From contig JAHEXY010000011.1 of assembly GCA_023251875.1 (NCBI GenBank), positions 92,292-156,291 of the forward strand: 64,000 nucleotides of DNA. Direction: 5' to 3'. The notes below the pieces were generated by a model. That model searched no databases. It was not told the DNA's origin and saw only the letters and a list, made by a program, of their open reading frames with translations. Of this stretch, positions 1-8,960 are shown in pieces (positions within the stretch are counted from its first letter, which is position 1; each line of letters opens with the position of its first letter). This DNA comes from Bacteroidota bacterium. Its GTDB lineage: Bacteria; Bacteroidota; Bacteroidia; JAHEXY01. Made by a program: the position numbers and the translations under genes.

Positions 1-812
1 CAGTATATATTCAAAGAGGGATGTTTCCTTTTTATCCCGATCAAAAAGAAGCTATTTTTGAAAAATTGGTTTATAAATTGAATAAAAATATTACTGTCGA
101 TTTTTATGATGCTGATTACATAGTAAATAAATCTATAGTACATTCAACTGTTCAGTATTGTCATAATGTTACAGTGGTAAATGATTTTCTTGCCAACTAT
201 TTTCAAAAAATACACCCTAACGTGAAATTATTTCCAATTGCCCTTACACCTGAAAAATATTTACTCAAGCAAATATATAAGTCTTCCGATTCAGTAATTA
301 AAATATTTTGGACAGGTACAGCCGGCAATATTTTTAATTTATTAAGCATTCAATCTGTTCTAAAAAAAATTGCAATAAAAAAACAAATTCAGATTCTTAT
401 AGTGTGTAATAAAACCATTCATATAGAAGGGCTAATAGTAGAAAATAATTTGTATGATCCTTCAAATTTTTATACCCTAATGCATTCTGCAGATATAGCT
501 CTTTATCCTGTAAAAGAAGGCAATGATACTCATAAGGGAGCTATGGCTGCAAAAGCTTTAGAATATGCCGCATCAGGCCTTCCCTTTGTTGCATCACCAT
601 GGGGCTTATCCCCGTACTTTACAAATAAAGAAGATGTTTTAATTGCAAATAATCTCCAAGAATGGGAAGATTATTTGTTACAATTAATTGAATCAGTAGA
701 ATTGAGAAAAACAATTGGCTCTAATGCACGTAAAACATTTATGAAATACCATAGTACAGAAGTTTCTTACCCTTACCTAAACAAACTTCTTTTTCATAAT
801 CATAATAATTAG
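1..812 (+). CDS. Glycosyltransferase, GT4-like, 5' truncated by the window edge
   Basis: The reading frame is open from base 3, so the ATG at base 21 is probably internal: the residues before it (VYIQRG) read like protein, and an N-terminal nucleotide-sugar or acceptor domain is missing. The visible 269 residues look like the C-terminal Rossmann half of a GT-B enzyme. The segment KALEYAASGLPFVAS followed by PWGLSPYF matches the GT4 donor-binding pattern (K, E, then a small-residue run and a Gly). It probably adds a sugar to a surface glycan, given the sugar-nucleotide genes that follow. The stop codon overlaps the first base of an inverted-repeat element. The fold is fairly sure; the sugar donor is unknown. 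Confidence 0.75.
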   Translation, partial: VYIQRGMFPFYPDQKEAIFEKLVYKLNKNITVDFYDADYIVNKSIVHSTVQYCHNVTVVNDFLANYFQKIHPNVKLFPIALTPEKYLLKQIYKSSDSVIKIFWTGTAGNIFNLLSIQSVLKKIAIKKQIQILIVCNKTIHIEGLIVENNLYDPSNFYTLMHSADIALYPVKEGNDTHKGAMAAKALEYAASGLPFVASPWGLSPYFTNKEDVLIANNLQEWEDYLLQLIESVELRKTIGSNARKTFMKYHSTEVSYPYLNKLLFHNHNN

Positions 813-900
813 GGGAGTTCTAAAAATTACAATTTATGTCCCTTTCGAAGAGAGGGATTAAGGGAGATGAAACTAAAAAATATAATTTTTAGAATTCCCC
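812..900. repeat. Dispersed inverted-repeat element, copy 1
   Basis: An 89-base imperfect palindrome. Its left end reads GGGGAGTTCTAAAAATTA and its right end is the near-perfect reverse complement (TTTTTAGAATTCCCC). The middle carries a CCCTTTCGAAGAGAGGG hairpin followed by ATTAAGGGAGA. Related copies lie at 30557-30645 (inverted) and 37459-37540. It contains no reading frame, so it is non-autonomous. It begins on the last base of the preceding stop codon. Confidence 0.75.
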
Positions 901-941
901 ATTAAATATAGGACATCTAATCTACCTAATATAATTCAAAG

Positions 942-971
942 ATTGCTGTCTTCTAAAAATAACTATATTTG
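942..971 (+). promoter_or_regulatory. Putative Bacteroidota promoter for the capE-like gene
   Basis: TTG at 943-945, 18 bases, then TATATTTG at 964-971. This fits the Bacteroidota sigma factor pattern (TTTG near -33, TAnnTTTG near -7). Transcription would start near 977, about 20 bases before the ATG at 999. The box overlaps an in-frame TTG at 969, which argues against that codon as the start. Confidence 0.5.
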
Positions 972-998
972 TCCTTTTTAAGAAAATTGGCATTAGCA

Positions 999-2036
999 AT
1001 GTTTAAGGACAAAATACTTTTAATAACAGGTGGTACGGGCTCTTTTGGGAATGCTGTTTTAAGTAGATTTCTTTATACAGACATTAAGCAGATACGAATA
1101 TTCAGCAGAGATGAGAAGAAGCAAAATGATATGCGAAGTTTACTTAAAAATGATAAAGTAAAATTTTATATCGGAGATGTTCGTGATGTAGAAAGCATTA
1201 ATCAAGCCATGAAAGGAGTTGATTATGTTTTTCATGCTGCTGCATTAAAACAAGTGCCTTCATGCGAATTTTATCCTTTAGAAGCCGTTAATACAAATAT
1301 ATTGGGTGCTCATAATGTACTTCAAGCAGCTGAATTGTATCGAGTAAAAAAAGCCATAGTATTAAGTACCGACAAAGCCGTTTACCCAATAAATGCTATG
1401 GGAATTTCAAAAGCAATGATGGAAAAAATTATGGTTGCGAAATCTCGTTTTTTTGATCAATCTACTATTTTTTGCGGAACAAGGTATGGGAATGTAATGG
1501 GCTCAAGAGGATCTGTAATTCCTTTATTTATTGAGCAAATACTTAATGGTGAAAATATAACCATTACAGATCCCTCCATGACGCGGTTTATGATGAGTTT
1601 AGATGATGCCGTAGATTTAGTATTATTTGCCTATTCTAATGGAAGGCCGGGTGATATTTTTGTTCAAAAATCTCCGTCTGCTACTATTTATGATTTGGCA
1701 ATGGCATTAAAAAAAATATTCAATGCTAAAAATGAAATCAAGATATTAGGAACAAGACATGGTGAAAAAAAACACGAAACATTATTGACACGAGAAGAAA
1801 AATCTCATGCCATTGAAATGGATAACTATTATAAAGTTGAGGCAGATGGGCGCGACTTAAATTATAACAAATATTTCTCAGAGGGCGAAGTGGCTATTGA
1901 TACGTTTGAAGATTATAATTCTTCAAATACACTTAGGCTTTCAGTTGATCAAGTAATCGAGTTGCTTTTAAAGCAGGAATTTGTCATAAAAGCATTAAAT
2001 AGTAAAACAGCTAAAACATATTCATACGGAATATAA
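999..2036 (+). CDS. capE: UDP-GlcNAc 4,6-dehydratase/5-epimerase, CapE-like
   Basis: Predicted to carry out the first step of UDP-N-acetyl-L-fucosamine synthesis: NADP-dependent 4,6-dehydration with C5 inversion of UDP-GlcNAc. The 345-residue protein opens with MFKDKILLITGGTGSFGN, so the nucleotide-binding GGTGSFG lies at residues 11-17, as expected for a family start. The block STDKAVYPINAMGISK (about 122-137) has Met where classical short-chain dehydrogenases have the catalytic Tyr, as I recall for CapE-type enzymes. An in-frame TTG at 969 lies inside a promoter box and was not used. capF- and capG-like genes follow, which strongly supports the pathway. Length is normal for the family. Confidence 0.92.
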   Translation: MFKDKILLITGGTGSFGNAVLSRFLYTDIKQIRIFSRDEKKQNDMRSLLKNDKVKFYIGDVRDVESINQAMKGVDYVFHAAALKQVPSCEFYPLEAVNTNILGAHNVLQAAELYRVKKAIVLSTDKAVYPINAMGISKAMMEKIMVAKSRFFDQSTIFCGTRYGNVMGSRGSVIPLFIEQILNGENITITDPSMTRFMMSLDDAVDLVLFAYSNGRPGDIFVQKSPSATIYDLAMALKKIFNAKNEIKILGTRHGEKKHETLLTREEKSHAIEMDNYYKVEADGRDLNYNKYFSEGEVAIDTFEDYNSSNTLRLSVDQVIELLLKQEFVIKALNSKTAKTYSYGI

Positions 2037-2042
2037 TTTTCT

Positions 2043-3179
2043 ATGTCAAATCAAAACCTTGCGCCTGAAAAAATAAATATCCTTATCACAGGAGCAAATG
2101 GATTCATGGGTAAAAATGTGTCATCGTTTTTTGAGAGTAACCCTAAATATAACGTTAGTAAAATTATTAAAACATCTTCTGACGAGGAACTTTTTTTCAA
2201 ACTGAAATCAACACATTTTATTTTTCATTTGGCCGGGGTTAATCGCCCTGAAACTGCTAGTGACTTTCAAATTTATAATACCCGGTATACCCAAAAAATC
2301 ATCGACTATTTGATTGCCAATAATTGTAATCCCGTTATCATTTTTGCCTCATCAATTCATGCAGAAGGCAATACTCCATACGGGCTCAGTAAACGTGCTT
2401 GTGAAGAATTATTGTATGGCTATTCAAGTTCAGCCAACACATCTGTGTTTAATTATCGCCTTACCAATACTTTTGGTAAATGGGGAAAGCCTAATTATAA
2501 TTCAGTAGTTGCAACATTTTGTTATAACATAGCGCATGATTTGCCAATTTCAATTAACGATGCAAGTTCTCCCCTTAATCTTGTTTATATAGATGATGTT
2601 GTTAAAGAATTCTCTGATATTCTGGAGTGTAAAGAAATCAAATATCATAATAAAGAAGTTTTTCCAAAATATAATATTACCCTTGGAGAATTGGCTAATA
2701 CCATTAGTTCTTTTAAAGAATTAAGAAGCCAGCGCAAAGTTCCTGATTTCTCAAATACGTTTACTAAAAAACTTTATTCAACATTCTTGTCGTATTTACC
2801 TAAAAACAAATTTTCGAATACTATAGAATTACATGCTGATGAAAGAGGAAATTTATTTGAGCTAATTAAATCTGAAAATGCAGGACAAATATTTGTATCA
2901 ACAACCAAACCCGGAATTACGAGGGGTAATCATTATCACCATACCAAAGTAGAGAAATTTTGTGTGCTAAAAGGAGATGCCATTATTAACTTTAGAAATA
3001 GGTATTCGGATGAAGTAATTTCATACCCTGTTTCAGGAGTTAAAATAGAAATTGTTGATATTCCACCAGGTTATACGCATAATATTATTAATGTAGGAAC
3101 TGAAGAAATGTTAGTTTTATTTTGGTCGAATGAAATTTTTGATAGCAATAAGCCTGATACTTATTTTTTAAAAGTATAA
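2043..3179 (+). CDS. capF: Bifunctional 4-keto-sugar reductase with C-terminal cupin, CapF-like
   Basis: Second enzyme of UDP-L-FucNAc synthesis: it acts on the product of CapE using NADPH. Of its 378 residues, the N-terminal two thirds form an extended SDR domain (ITGANGFMGKN, about residues 15-25; SSIHAEGNTPYGLSK with the Tyr-x3-Lys pair). From about residue 265 there is a cupin with histidines that could bind metal (TRGNHYHHTKVEKFCVL). This two-domain layout is specific to CapF. It starts 6 bases after capE and is surely co-transcribed. Confidence 0.9.
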   Translation: MSNQNLAPEKINILITGANGFMGKNVSSFFESNPKYNVSKIIKTSSDEELFFKLKSTHFIFHLAGVNRPETASDFQIYNTRYTQKIIDYLIANNCNPVIIFASSIHAEGNTPYGLSKRACEELLYGYSSSANTSVFNYRLTNTFGKWGKPNYNSVVATFCYNIAHDLPISINDASSPLNLVYIDDVVKEFSDILECKEIKYHNKEVFPKYNITLGELANTISSFKELRSQRKVPDFSNTFTKKLYSTFLSYLPKNKFSNTIELHADERGNLFELIKSENAGQIFVSTTKPGITRGNHYHHTKVEKFCVLKGDAIINFRNRYSDEVISYPVSGVKIEIVDIPPGYTHNIINVGTEEMLVLFWSNEIFDSNKPDTYFLKV

Positions 3180-3268
3180 TATGAAATATTCATGCACAAT
3201 AGCTCTCAAAAAGCAATAAAAATTGCAGGAATGTTCTATCTAACCTTTTAAAAACAAATTATTCTCAA

Positions 3269-4405
3269 ATGAAAAAATTAAAAATCGTTTCTATTGTCGG
3301 TACCCGTCCTGAACTTATTCGCTTATCAAGAGTATTAGCTAAACTTGATGCAACAAGTTCTATTGAACATATTTTAATACATACAGGGCAAAATTATGAT
3401 TACGAGTTAAATCAAATTTTCTTTGAAGATCTTAAAATCAGAAAACCTGACTATTTTATAAATGCAGCAGGCAAAACGGCTATTGAAACCATTGGTCAGA
3501 TTTTAATTAAAGTAGAACCTATATTGGTGCAAGAAAAACCTGATGCCGTATTAATACTTGGTGACACCAATAGTTGTTTATGTGCAATACCTGCAAAAAG
3601 GTTGAAAATACCCATTTTTCACATGGAAGCCGGTAATCGCTGTTTTGATCAAAGAGTACCGGAAGAAATAAATAGAAAAATAGTTGATCATATCAGCGAT
3701 ATTAATCTTACCTATAGCCATATTTCGAGGGAATATTTGCTGAGAGAGGGTTTTCCCCCTGAAAGGGTTATAAAAACAGGAAGTCCTATGAAAGAAGTAC
3801 TTGCCTATAATCTTGAAAATATAAACAAATCTGAAATTCTAAAAAAATTAGGATTAAAAATAAATGAATATTTTGTTGTTAGTTGTCATCGTCAAGAGAA
3901 TATTGATTCTGATGATAATTTTAATAAATTTCAATTGATATTAAATACATTGGCCGAGAAAATGAATAAGCCAATTATTGTTTCAACTCACCCTCGTACC
4001 AGAAAAAAAATTGAAGAAAGACAAGTAGCCCTTCATTCAAATATAACCTTACTAAAGCCCCTTGGCTTTTTCGATTATGTGTGTTTGCAAATGAATTCAT
4101 TTGTAGTTTTATCAGATAGCGGTACCATAACAGAAGAATCTTCAATATTAAATTTTCCGGCACTGAATATTAGAGAGGCTCATGAAAGACCAGAGGGTAT
4201 GGAAGAAGCCTCGGTAATGATGACGGGAATGAATTTAGACAGAGTATTACAAGCCATCGATATTTTAATAAATCAAAAACAAAATACATCACGTACTTTG
4301 CAAATTGTTAGTGATTATAATGTAGATAATGTTTCTGAAAAAATAGTTAGGCTGATAGTAAGCTATACAGATTATGTAAATAGTGTGGTTTGGAGAAATC
4401 ATTAA
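3269..4405 (+). CDS. capG: UDP-N-acetylglucosamine 2-epimerase family, CapG/WecB-like
   Basis: Non-hydrolysing UDP-sugar 2-epimerase fold (two Rossmann halves), 378 residues. Visible motifs are GTRPELIRL at the N terminus, HTGQNYDYELNQIFF, LGDTNS, HMEAGNRCFDQRVPEE with the conserved acidic residues, and SDSGTITEESS in the C-terminal half. In this position, right after capE and capF, the likely reaction is C2 epimerisation of UDP-6-deoxy-talNAc to UDP-L-FucNAc, the last step of the pathway. A general WecB-type UDP-GlcNAc 2-epimerase is the alternative, but the gene order argues for CapG. Confidence 0.88.
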   Translation: MKKLKIVSIVGTRPELIRLSRVLAKLDATSSIEHILIHTGQNYDYELNQIFFEDLKIRKPDYFINAAGKTAIETIGQILIKVEPILVQEKPDAVLILGDTNSCLCAIPAKRLKIPIFHMEAGNRCFDQRVPEEINRKIVDHISDINLTYSHISREYLLREGFPPERVIKTGSPMKEVLAYNLENINKSEILKKLGLKINEYFVVSCHRQENIDSDDNFNKFQLILNTLAEKMNKPIIVSTHPRTRKKIEERQVALHSNITLLKPLGFFDYVCLQMNSFVVLSDSGTITEESSILNFPALNIREAHERPEGMEEASVMMTGMNLDRVLQAIDILINQKQNTSRTLQIVSDYNVDNVSEKIVRLIVSYTDYVNSVVWRNH

Positions 4406-4490
4406 TGCAACAAATAGCTTTCCCCAATAATAAAATTTAGAAAAAATATATAATTTTGATGTTTCATAAACCTATAAGTACACCTATACC

Positions 4491-5603
4491 ATGAAAGTTG
4501 CGCTAATTACAGGGATAACAGGACAAGACGGGGCCTATTTAACAGATTTACTTTTGAATAAAGGCTATACTGTTCATGGTATTAAAAGAAGAAGTTCATT
4601 ATTTAATACAGGTAGGATAGATCATATTTACGAAGATCCGCATGAAAAGAAACGAAGATTAATTCTTCACTATGGCGATTTAACTGATGCCGGAAACCTA
4701 ATTCGAATTATAAAAGAGATTCAACCGGATGAAATTTATAATCTTGGCGCTATGTCGCATGTTCAGGTAAGTTTTGAAATGCCCGAATATACTGCCAATG
4801 TAGATGCCTTGGGTACATTAAGAATTCTTGAAGCTATTAGGCTATTGGGCTTATCAAATAAAACAAAATTTTATCAAGCTTCCAGTTCTGAATTGTATGG
4901 AATGGTGCAAGAGGTTCCCCAAACCGAAAAAACCCCTTTTTACCCAAGATCTCCTTATGCAATTGCTAAATTATATGCCTATTGGACAACCATTAATTAT
5001 CGCGAAGCCTATGATATATTTGCAGTAAATGGAATTCTATTTAACCATGAATCACCCATTAGGGGAGAAACCTTTGTTACCCGTAAAATTACTAGAGGTG
5101 TTGCGCGTATTGCCTTAGGCCTTCAAGACAAAATATATGTTGGTAATTTGGATGCACAAAGAGATTGGGGGCATGCAAAAGACTATGTAGAAGCCATGTG
5201 GCGTATGCTGCAGCATGAAAAAGCAGAAGACTTTGTTATTGCCACAGGAGTAACCACTTCAGTAAGAGATTTTGTTAAAAAGGCATTTAAGGTAATTGGC
5301 GCAGAAATAGAATTTAAAGAAAGTGGAGAGAAAGAAATTGGTGTAGTGAAAAAAACAAGTAATAGCGATTATAAACTTAAAGTAGGACAAGTTGTTGTTG
5401 CTGTGGATAAGCGCTATTTCAGACCAACTGAAGTTGATCTGTTAATTGGTAACCCTGCCAAGGCAAAACAATTATTAAATTGGTCTCCTCAATATACCCT
5501 TAGCCAAATGATAGATGAAATGGTATCTCATGATATAAATCTGTTTAAGCGCGATCAGTTTTTAAAAGAAGCCGGGCATACCATCATGAATTTTTACGAG
5601 TAA
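4491..5603 (+). CDS. gmd: GDP-mannose 4,6-dehydratase
   Basis: Converts GDP-D-mannose to GDP-4-keto-6-deoxy-D-mannose, first step to GDP-L-fucose. The 370-residue protein has the NADP-binding [15 protein letters not shown] at the start and [16 protein letters not shown]. The catalytic Tyr-x3-Lys lies in [14 protein letters not shown], and the Gmd-specific [18 protein letters not shown] is present. Length and motifs match the family throughout. GDP-L-fucose synthase follows 10 bases downstream. GDP-mannose itself must be made elsewhere, as no manB or manC is in this window. Confidence 0.96.
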   Translation: MKVALITGITGQDGAYLTDLLLNKGYTVHGIKRRSSLFNTGRIDHIYEDPHEKKRRLILHYGDLTDAGNLIRIIKEIQPDEIYNLGAMSHVQVSFEMPEYTANVDALGTLRILEAIRLLGLSNKTKFYQASSSELYGMVQEVPQTEKTPFYPRSPYAIAKLYAYWTTINYREAYDIFAVNGILFNHESPIRGETFVTRKITRGVARIALGLQDKIYVGNLDAQRDWGHAKDYVEAMWRMLQHEKAEDFVIATGVTTSVRDFVKKAFKVIGAEIEFKESGEKEIGVVKKTSNSDYKLKVGQVVVAVDKRYFRPTEVDLLIGNPAKAKQLLNWSPQYTLSQMIDEMVSHDINLFKRDQFLKEAGHTIMNFYE

Positions 5604-5613
5604 TATTTTATTG

Positions 5614-6540
5614 ATGGAAAAAAATGCTAAGATATATGTTGCCGGACATAAAGGAATGGTTGGCTCAGCAATAGTTAGAAAATTAACTAGCCAAGGGTAT
5701 TCTAATATTGTTAGTGCTTCATCTAAAGACCTAGATTTAAGAAACCAGCAAGCGGTTCATTTATTTTTTCAAAAAGAAAAACCGGAATATGTTTTTCTTG
5801 CTGCTGCTAAAGTGGGGGGGATTTTGGCAAATAATAATCACAAAGCAGATTTTATTTATGATAATATATGTATTCAAACCAATATTATTCATGCAGCCTA
5901 TAAAAACAATGTAAAAAAACTTCTCTTTCTAGGATCTTCCTGTATTTATCCCAAATTTGCACAACAGCCTATTAAAGAAAGTTATTTTCTTGACGGAAAA
6001 CTTGAACCTACTAATGATGCTTATGCCATTGCAAAAATTGCAGGTATTAAAATGTGTCAGTCGTATAATCAACAATATGCTTGTAATTTTATATCCATAA
6101 TGCCTACTAATTTATATGGCCCCAATGACAATTACAATTTAGAAACATCACATGTATTGCCGGCCCTTATAAGAAAATTTCATGAAGCCAAAACCAATGC
6201 TAAACCTTTTGTTGAAATTTGGGGAACAGGCGCTCCTATGCGAGAATTTTTACATGTAGACGATTTGGCAGATGCTAGTGTATATTTAATGCAACATTAC
6301 AATCAATCAGAAATTGTAAATATTGGAACAGGTACAGATATTAGCATTGCAGATCTCGCACTTCTTATTAAAAACACAATAGGTTATAGCGGGGAATTAA
6401 GATTCGATCATTCTAAACCCGATGGCACACCAAGAAAATTGTTAGATGTAAGCTACCTTCATAGCCTTGGCTGGAAACATAAAATAAATTTAAAAGACGG
6501 TATCGCATCTACCTATGCAATGATTCAATCATTACTCTAG
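5614..6540 (+). CDS. fcl: GDP-L-fucose synthase
   Basis: Epimerase-reductase that turns GDP-4-keto-6-deoxymannose into GDP-L-fucose with NADPH. At 308 residues it carries the nucleotide-binding [14 protein letters not shown] near the start. It also has the family block [15 protein letters not shown], the Tyr-x3-Lys in [14 protein letters not shown], and [11 protein letters not shown] chose the ATG at 5614 over the TTG three bases earlier because [14 protein letters not shown] matches the usual N terminus. It is coupled to gmd, so the cell can supply L-fucose to the glycan. Confidence 0.95.
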   Translation: MEKNAKIYVAGHKGMVGSAIVRKLTSQGYSNIVSASSKDLDLRNQQAVHLFFQKEKPEYVFLAAAKVGGILANNNHKADFIYDNICIQTNIIHAAYKNNVKKLLFLGSSCIYPKFAQQPIKESYFLDGKLEPTNDAYAIAKIAGIKMCQSYNQQYACNFISIMPTNLYGPNDNYNLETSHVLPALIRKFHEAKTNAKPFVEIWGTGAPMREFLHVDDLADASVYLMQHYNQSEIVNIGTGTDISIADLALLIKNTIGYSGELRFDHSKPDGTPRKLLDVSYLHSLGWKHKINLKDGIASTYAMIQSLL

Positions 6541-6706
6541 TTTAATGCATAAGTTTTGTAGGAACTGCAACAAAATTGCTTTACATGCTAAAAAACACAA
6601 ATAAAATCTTTACTTTCGCGCGAGCTAATTGTTAAGACGTTACCTAAAATTCTAAAATCCCTTCTCTCTTGAAAGAGATAAGATTAAGAAAAAGAAATTT
6701 ACTTTT

Positions 6707-7801
6707 ATGAATAAAGCCGATTCTGTTATTATAAAAAAAGATATTGAAAATCTTGCCGAAATTTTCTCAAAATACAAATCTCATTTTGAAGGAAAATGTT
6801 TTTTAATTACCGGTGCCGGTGGCTTTTTAGGTAAGTACATGGTTTTATTATTAAAACATTTGAATGATAAAGTACTCAGTAAGCCCGCTACTGCTATATT
6901 GCTGGACAATTATGTTACAGGATACAACTCTAATATTGCCTCTGACGAAAACATTACTTTTATCAAGCATAATGTAATAGAGCCTTTTAGTACCGATAAG
7001 CATATTGATTACATTATACATGCAGCGGGAATAGCATCTCCCGTTTATTACACAAGGTTTCCAATTGAAACGATGGATGTAGGTACATTAGGTACCCGCC
7101 ACATGCTTGAATTGGCGCGTGAAAAAAAAGTGAAGAGTTTTCTGTTTACCAGTTCAAGTGAAGTATACGGAGATCCGGATAATAAATTTGTGCCTACACC
7201 TGAAACCTATAACGGAAATGTTTCCATTATAGGCCCACGAGCTTGTTATGATGAGTCAAAGCGTTTTGGCGAAACTATGTGTGTTACCTTTTTTAAAACA
7301 TATAACATTCCTGTAAAAATTGTGCGCCCATTTAATGTATATGGCCCCGGTATTCGTCAAGATGATTATAGGGTATTGCCTAACTATATCGAACATGCAT
7401 TAAGGCATGAGGCGCTTCCTGTTCATGGAGATGGAAAAAACACAAGAGCATTTTGCTATATCAATGACTCTATTGAAATGATTTTTAAATTACTTTTTTC
7501 TGATGCTAATGGAGAAAGTTTTAATATAGGTAATCCCAATGAAGAAAAATCAGTATTGGATTTAGCAAAATTAGTAGCAGAGTTAATGCCTTTTAAAGTA
7601 GAAATTGCATATACAGAGCCTCCTTTGGCTGTTTACGCTAAAAGTGATCCTAAAAGACGATGTCCTGATATATCAAAATTACAGTCGGTTATTGATTTTC
7701 AACCCAAGTATAATTTACGAACAGGCATACAGCGTACCATACAATGGTACCAAGAAGAATATAATATAAAATTAGAAGAGCATAATATAAAACTACAATA
7801 A
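6707..7801 (+). CDS. NAD-dependent epimerase/dehydratase, UDP-glucuronate decarboxylase-like
   Basis: An extended SDR of 364 residues. Visible motifs are the nucleotide-binding ITGAGGFLGKY (about residues 33-43), the SSSEVYGDP block, the Tyr-x3-Lys of CYDESKRFGE and RPFNVYGPG. This combination is typical of UXS enzymes, which make UDP-xylose from UDP-glucuronate, and of close relatives that make other NDP-sugars. There is a roughly 30-residue N-terminal extension before the fold. The following cupin, SDR and C-methyltransferase suggest a branched or rare sugar, so the true substrate may differ. A degraded, T-rich version of the dispersed repeat core lies just upstream (about 6651-6700). Confidence 0.75.
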   Translation: MNKADSVIIKKDIENLAEIFSKYKSHFEGKCFLITGAGGFLGKYMVLLLKHLNDKVLSKPATAILLDNYVTGYNSNIASDENITFIKHNVIEPFSTDKHIDYIIHAAGIASPVYYTRFPIETMDVGTLGTRHMLELAREKKVKSFLFTSSSEVYGDPDNKFVPTPETYNGNVSIIGPRACYDESKRFGETMCVTFFKTYNIPVKIVRPFNVYGPGIRQDDYRVLPNYIEHALRHEALPVHGDGKNTRAFCYINDSIEMIFKLLFSDANGESFNIGNPNEEKSVLDLAKLVAELMPFKVEIAYTEPPLAVYAKSDPKRRCPDISKLQSVIDFQPKYNLRTGIQRTIQWYQEEYNIKLEEHNIKLQ

Positions 7802-7803
7802 TC

Positions 7804-8208
7804 ATGGAAAAAGTTACGCATTTGGGGCCGGCCTTTGTTGATGAAAGAGGTCAAATCACTAACATATTTGAAGGCGATATGCAACACATTGCTTTTATTA
7901 CTTCAAAAGCTGGCTCTGTAAGAGCAAATCATTATCACAAAAAAATTCATCAATATATTTATTTGGTAAGTGGAGAATTTGAATCACATTGCTGTGATTT
8001 AAATAACCCTGAAAAAAAACAAATGCTGATCGTAAAACCCGGAGATATTGTTGATACACCGGCAATGATTGCCCATGCTCAACGATTTACAAAAGATTCT
8101 GTTTTTATTGCTTTGTCTACAGCTAAAAGACATGAAGGTAAATATGAAGAAGATACTACTGCTTATAAAGTAATAGAAGGTTACATTAATCCAGAACTAG
8201 TTAAGTAG
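7804..8208 (+). CDS. Single-domain cupin, NDP-sugar epimerase/isomerase-like
   Basis: A 134-residue cupin, starting 3 bases after the upstream gene. GSVRANHYHKKIHQYIYLVSG carries the metal-type histidines of motif 1, and KPGDIVDTPAMIAHAQRF is motif 2. The opening FVDERGQITNIFEGD resembles the start of sugar-nucleotide 3,5-epimerases and WxcM-like isomerases. It probably isomerises or epimerises a keto sugar made by its neighbours; a purely structural role is possible. The specific reaction cannot be read from the sequence. Confidence 0.65.
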   Translation: MEKVTHLGPAFVDERGQITNIFEGDMQHIAFITSKAGSVRANHYHKKIHQYIYLVSGEFESHCCDLNNPEKKQMLIVKPGDIVDTPAMIAHAQRFTKDSVFIALSTAKRHEGKYEEDTTAYKVIEGYINPELVK

Positions 8209-8945
8209 TGCCTCATAAAAAAATTGCTATAGTAACAGGCGCAAGCACAGGATTGGGTTTAAGCTTGTCGCTTAAACTTCTTCAAGAAGGTTACCTTGTG
8301 CATGGTATTAGTTGCACGCAAACGCATTGGAAAACTGCTCAAAAATCAGTAAATTTTTCTTCTGACTTTCGGTTACATCAATTTGATGTAACTGATGAAA
8401 ATGAAGTAAAATTGTTTTTTGAGGGTATAAAAAAAACAGGTGAGAACATTCATTTGTTAATCAACAATGCCGGATATGCAAGTGTTCCTATAAAGTTTGA
8501 AAACATCACTACCGAAGAATTTAAAAAAAATATTGATGTTAATTTGTACGGCACTTTTTTAATGTGTAAGTACGCTTTGCCTATTATGCAAAATAACAAA
8601 CAAGGTACCATCATTAATATTTCGTCAATGGCCGGAAAACGTGCTGTGCCGGAATTAAGTATTTACTCAGCTTCAAAATTTGGAGTGCTGGCCTTATCTC
8701 AAGCCCTTGCAAAAGAAAATATCCAAAATGGCATAAAGTGCTATACCGTATGTCCGGGCGGAATGCACACAGAAATGCGTGCCAAACTATTTGGAAGTGA
8801 AGATGCCTTGCGCCAACAAACAACTGATTATGTAGCCGGAGTAATTATGCAAACTATTTCAGGAGAAATTAATATTGATTCAGGAGGAGATATTGTTATT
8901 CGCCACAGCAAGATTTCAGCCATTAATCCAGTACCTTTAGCCTAA
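8208..8945 (+). CDS. Short-chain dehydrogenase/reductase
   Basis: Classical 245-residue SDR. It has TGASTGLGLSLSLKLL for cofactor binding (residues 10-25), NNAGYAS, and SSMAGKRAVPELSIYSASKFG with the catalytic Ser, Tyr and Lys. It starts with GTG whose first base is the last base of the preceding TAG stop, so translation is coupled. In this operon it most likely reduces a keto group on a nucleotide sugar. Fatty-acid-type reductases share the fold, so the substrate is inferred only from context. Confidence 0.8.
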   Translation: MPHKKIAIVTGASTGLGLSLSLKLLQEGYLVHGISCTQTHWKTAQKSVNFSSDFRLHQFDVTDENEVKLFFEGIKKTGENIHLLINNAGYASVPIKFENITTEEFKKNIDVNLYGTFLMCKYALPIMQNNKQGTIINISSMAGKRAVPELSIYSASKFGVLALSQALAKENIQNGIKCYTVCPGGMHTEMRAKLFGSEDALRQQTTDYVAGVIMQTISGEINIDSGGDIVIRHSKISAINPVPLA

Positions 8946-8960
8946 AATTATTTTTATTGT

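Noticed and set aside
969..998. TTG start for the capE-like gene
   Set aside because: The TTG is inside the TATATTTG promoter box; the ATG at 999 gives the normal family N terminus.
6651..6700. A further copy of the inverted-repeat element
   Set aside because: A CCCTTCTCTCTTGAAAGAGA-like core is visible, but the ends do not match and the symmetry is poor; at best a decayed copy.
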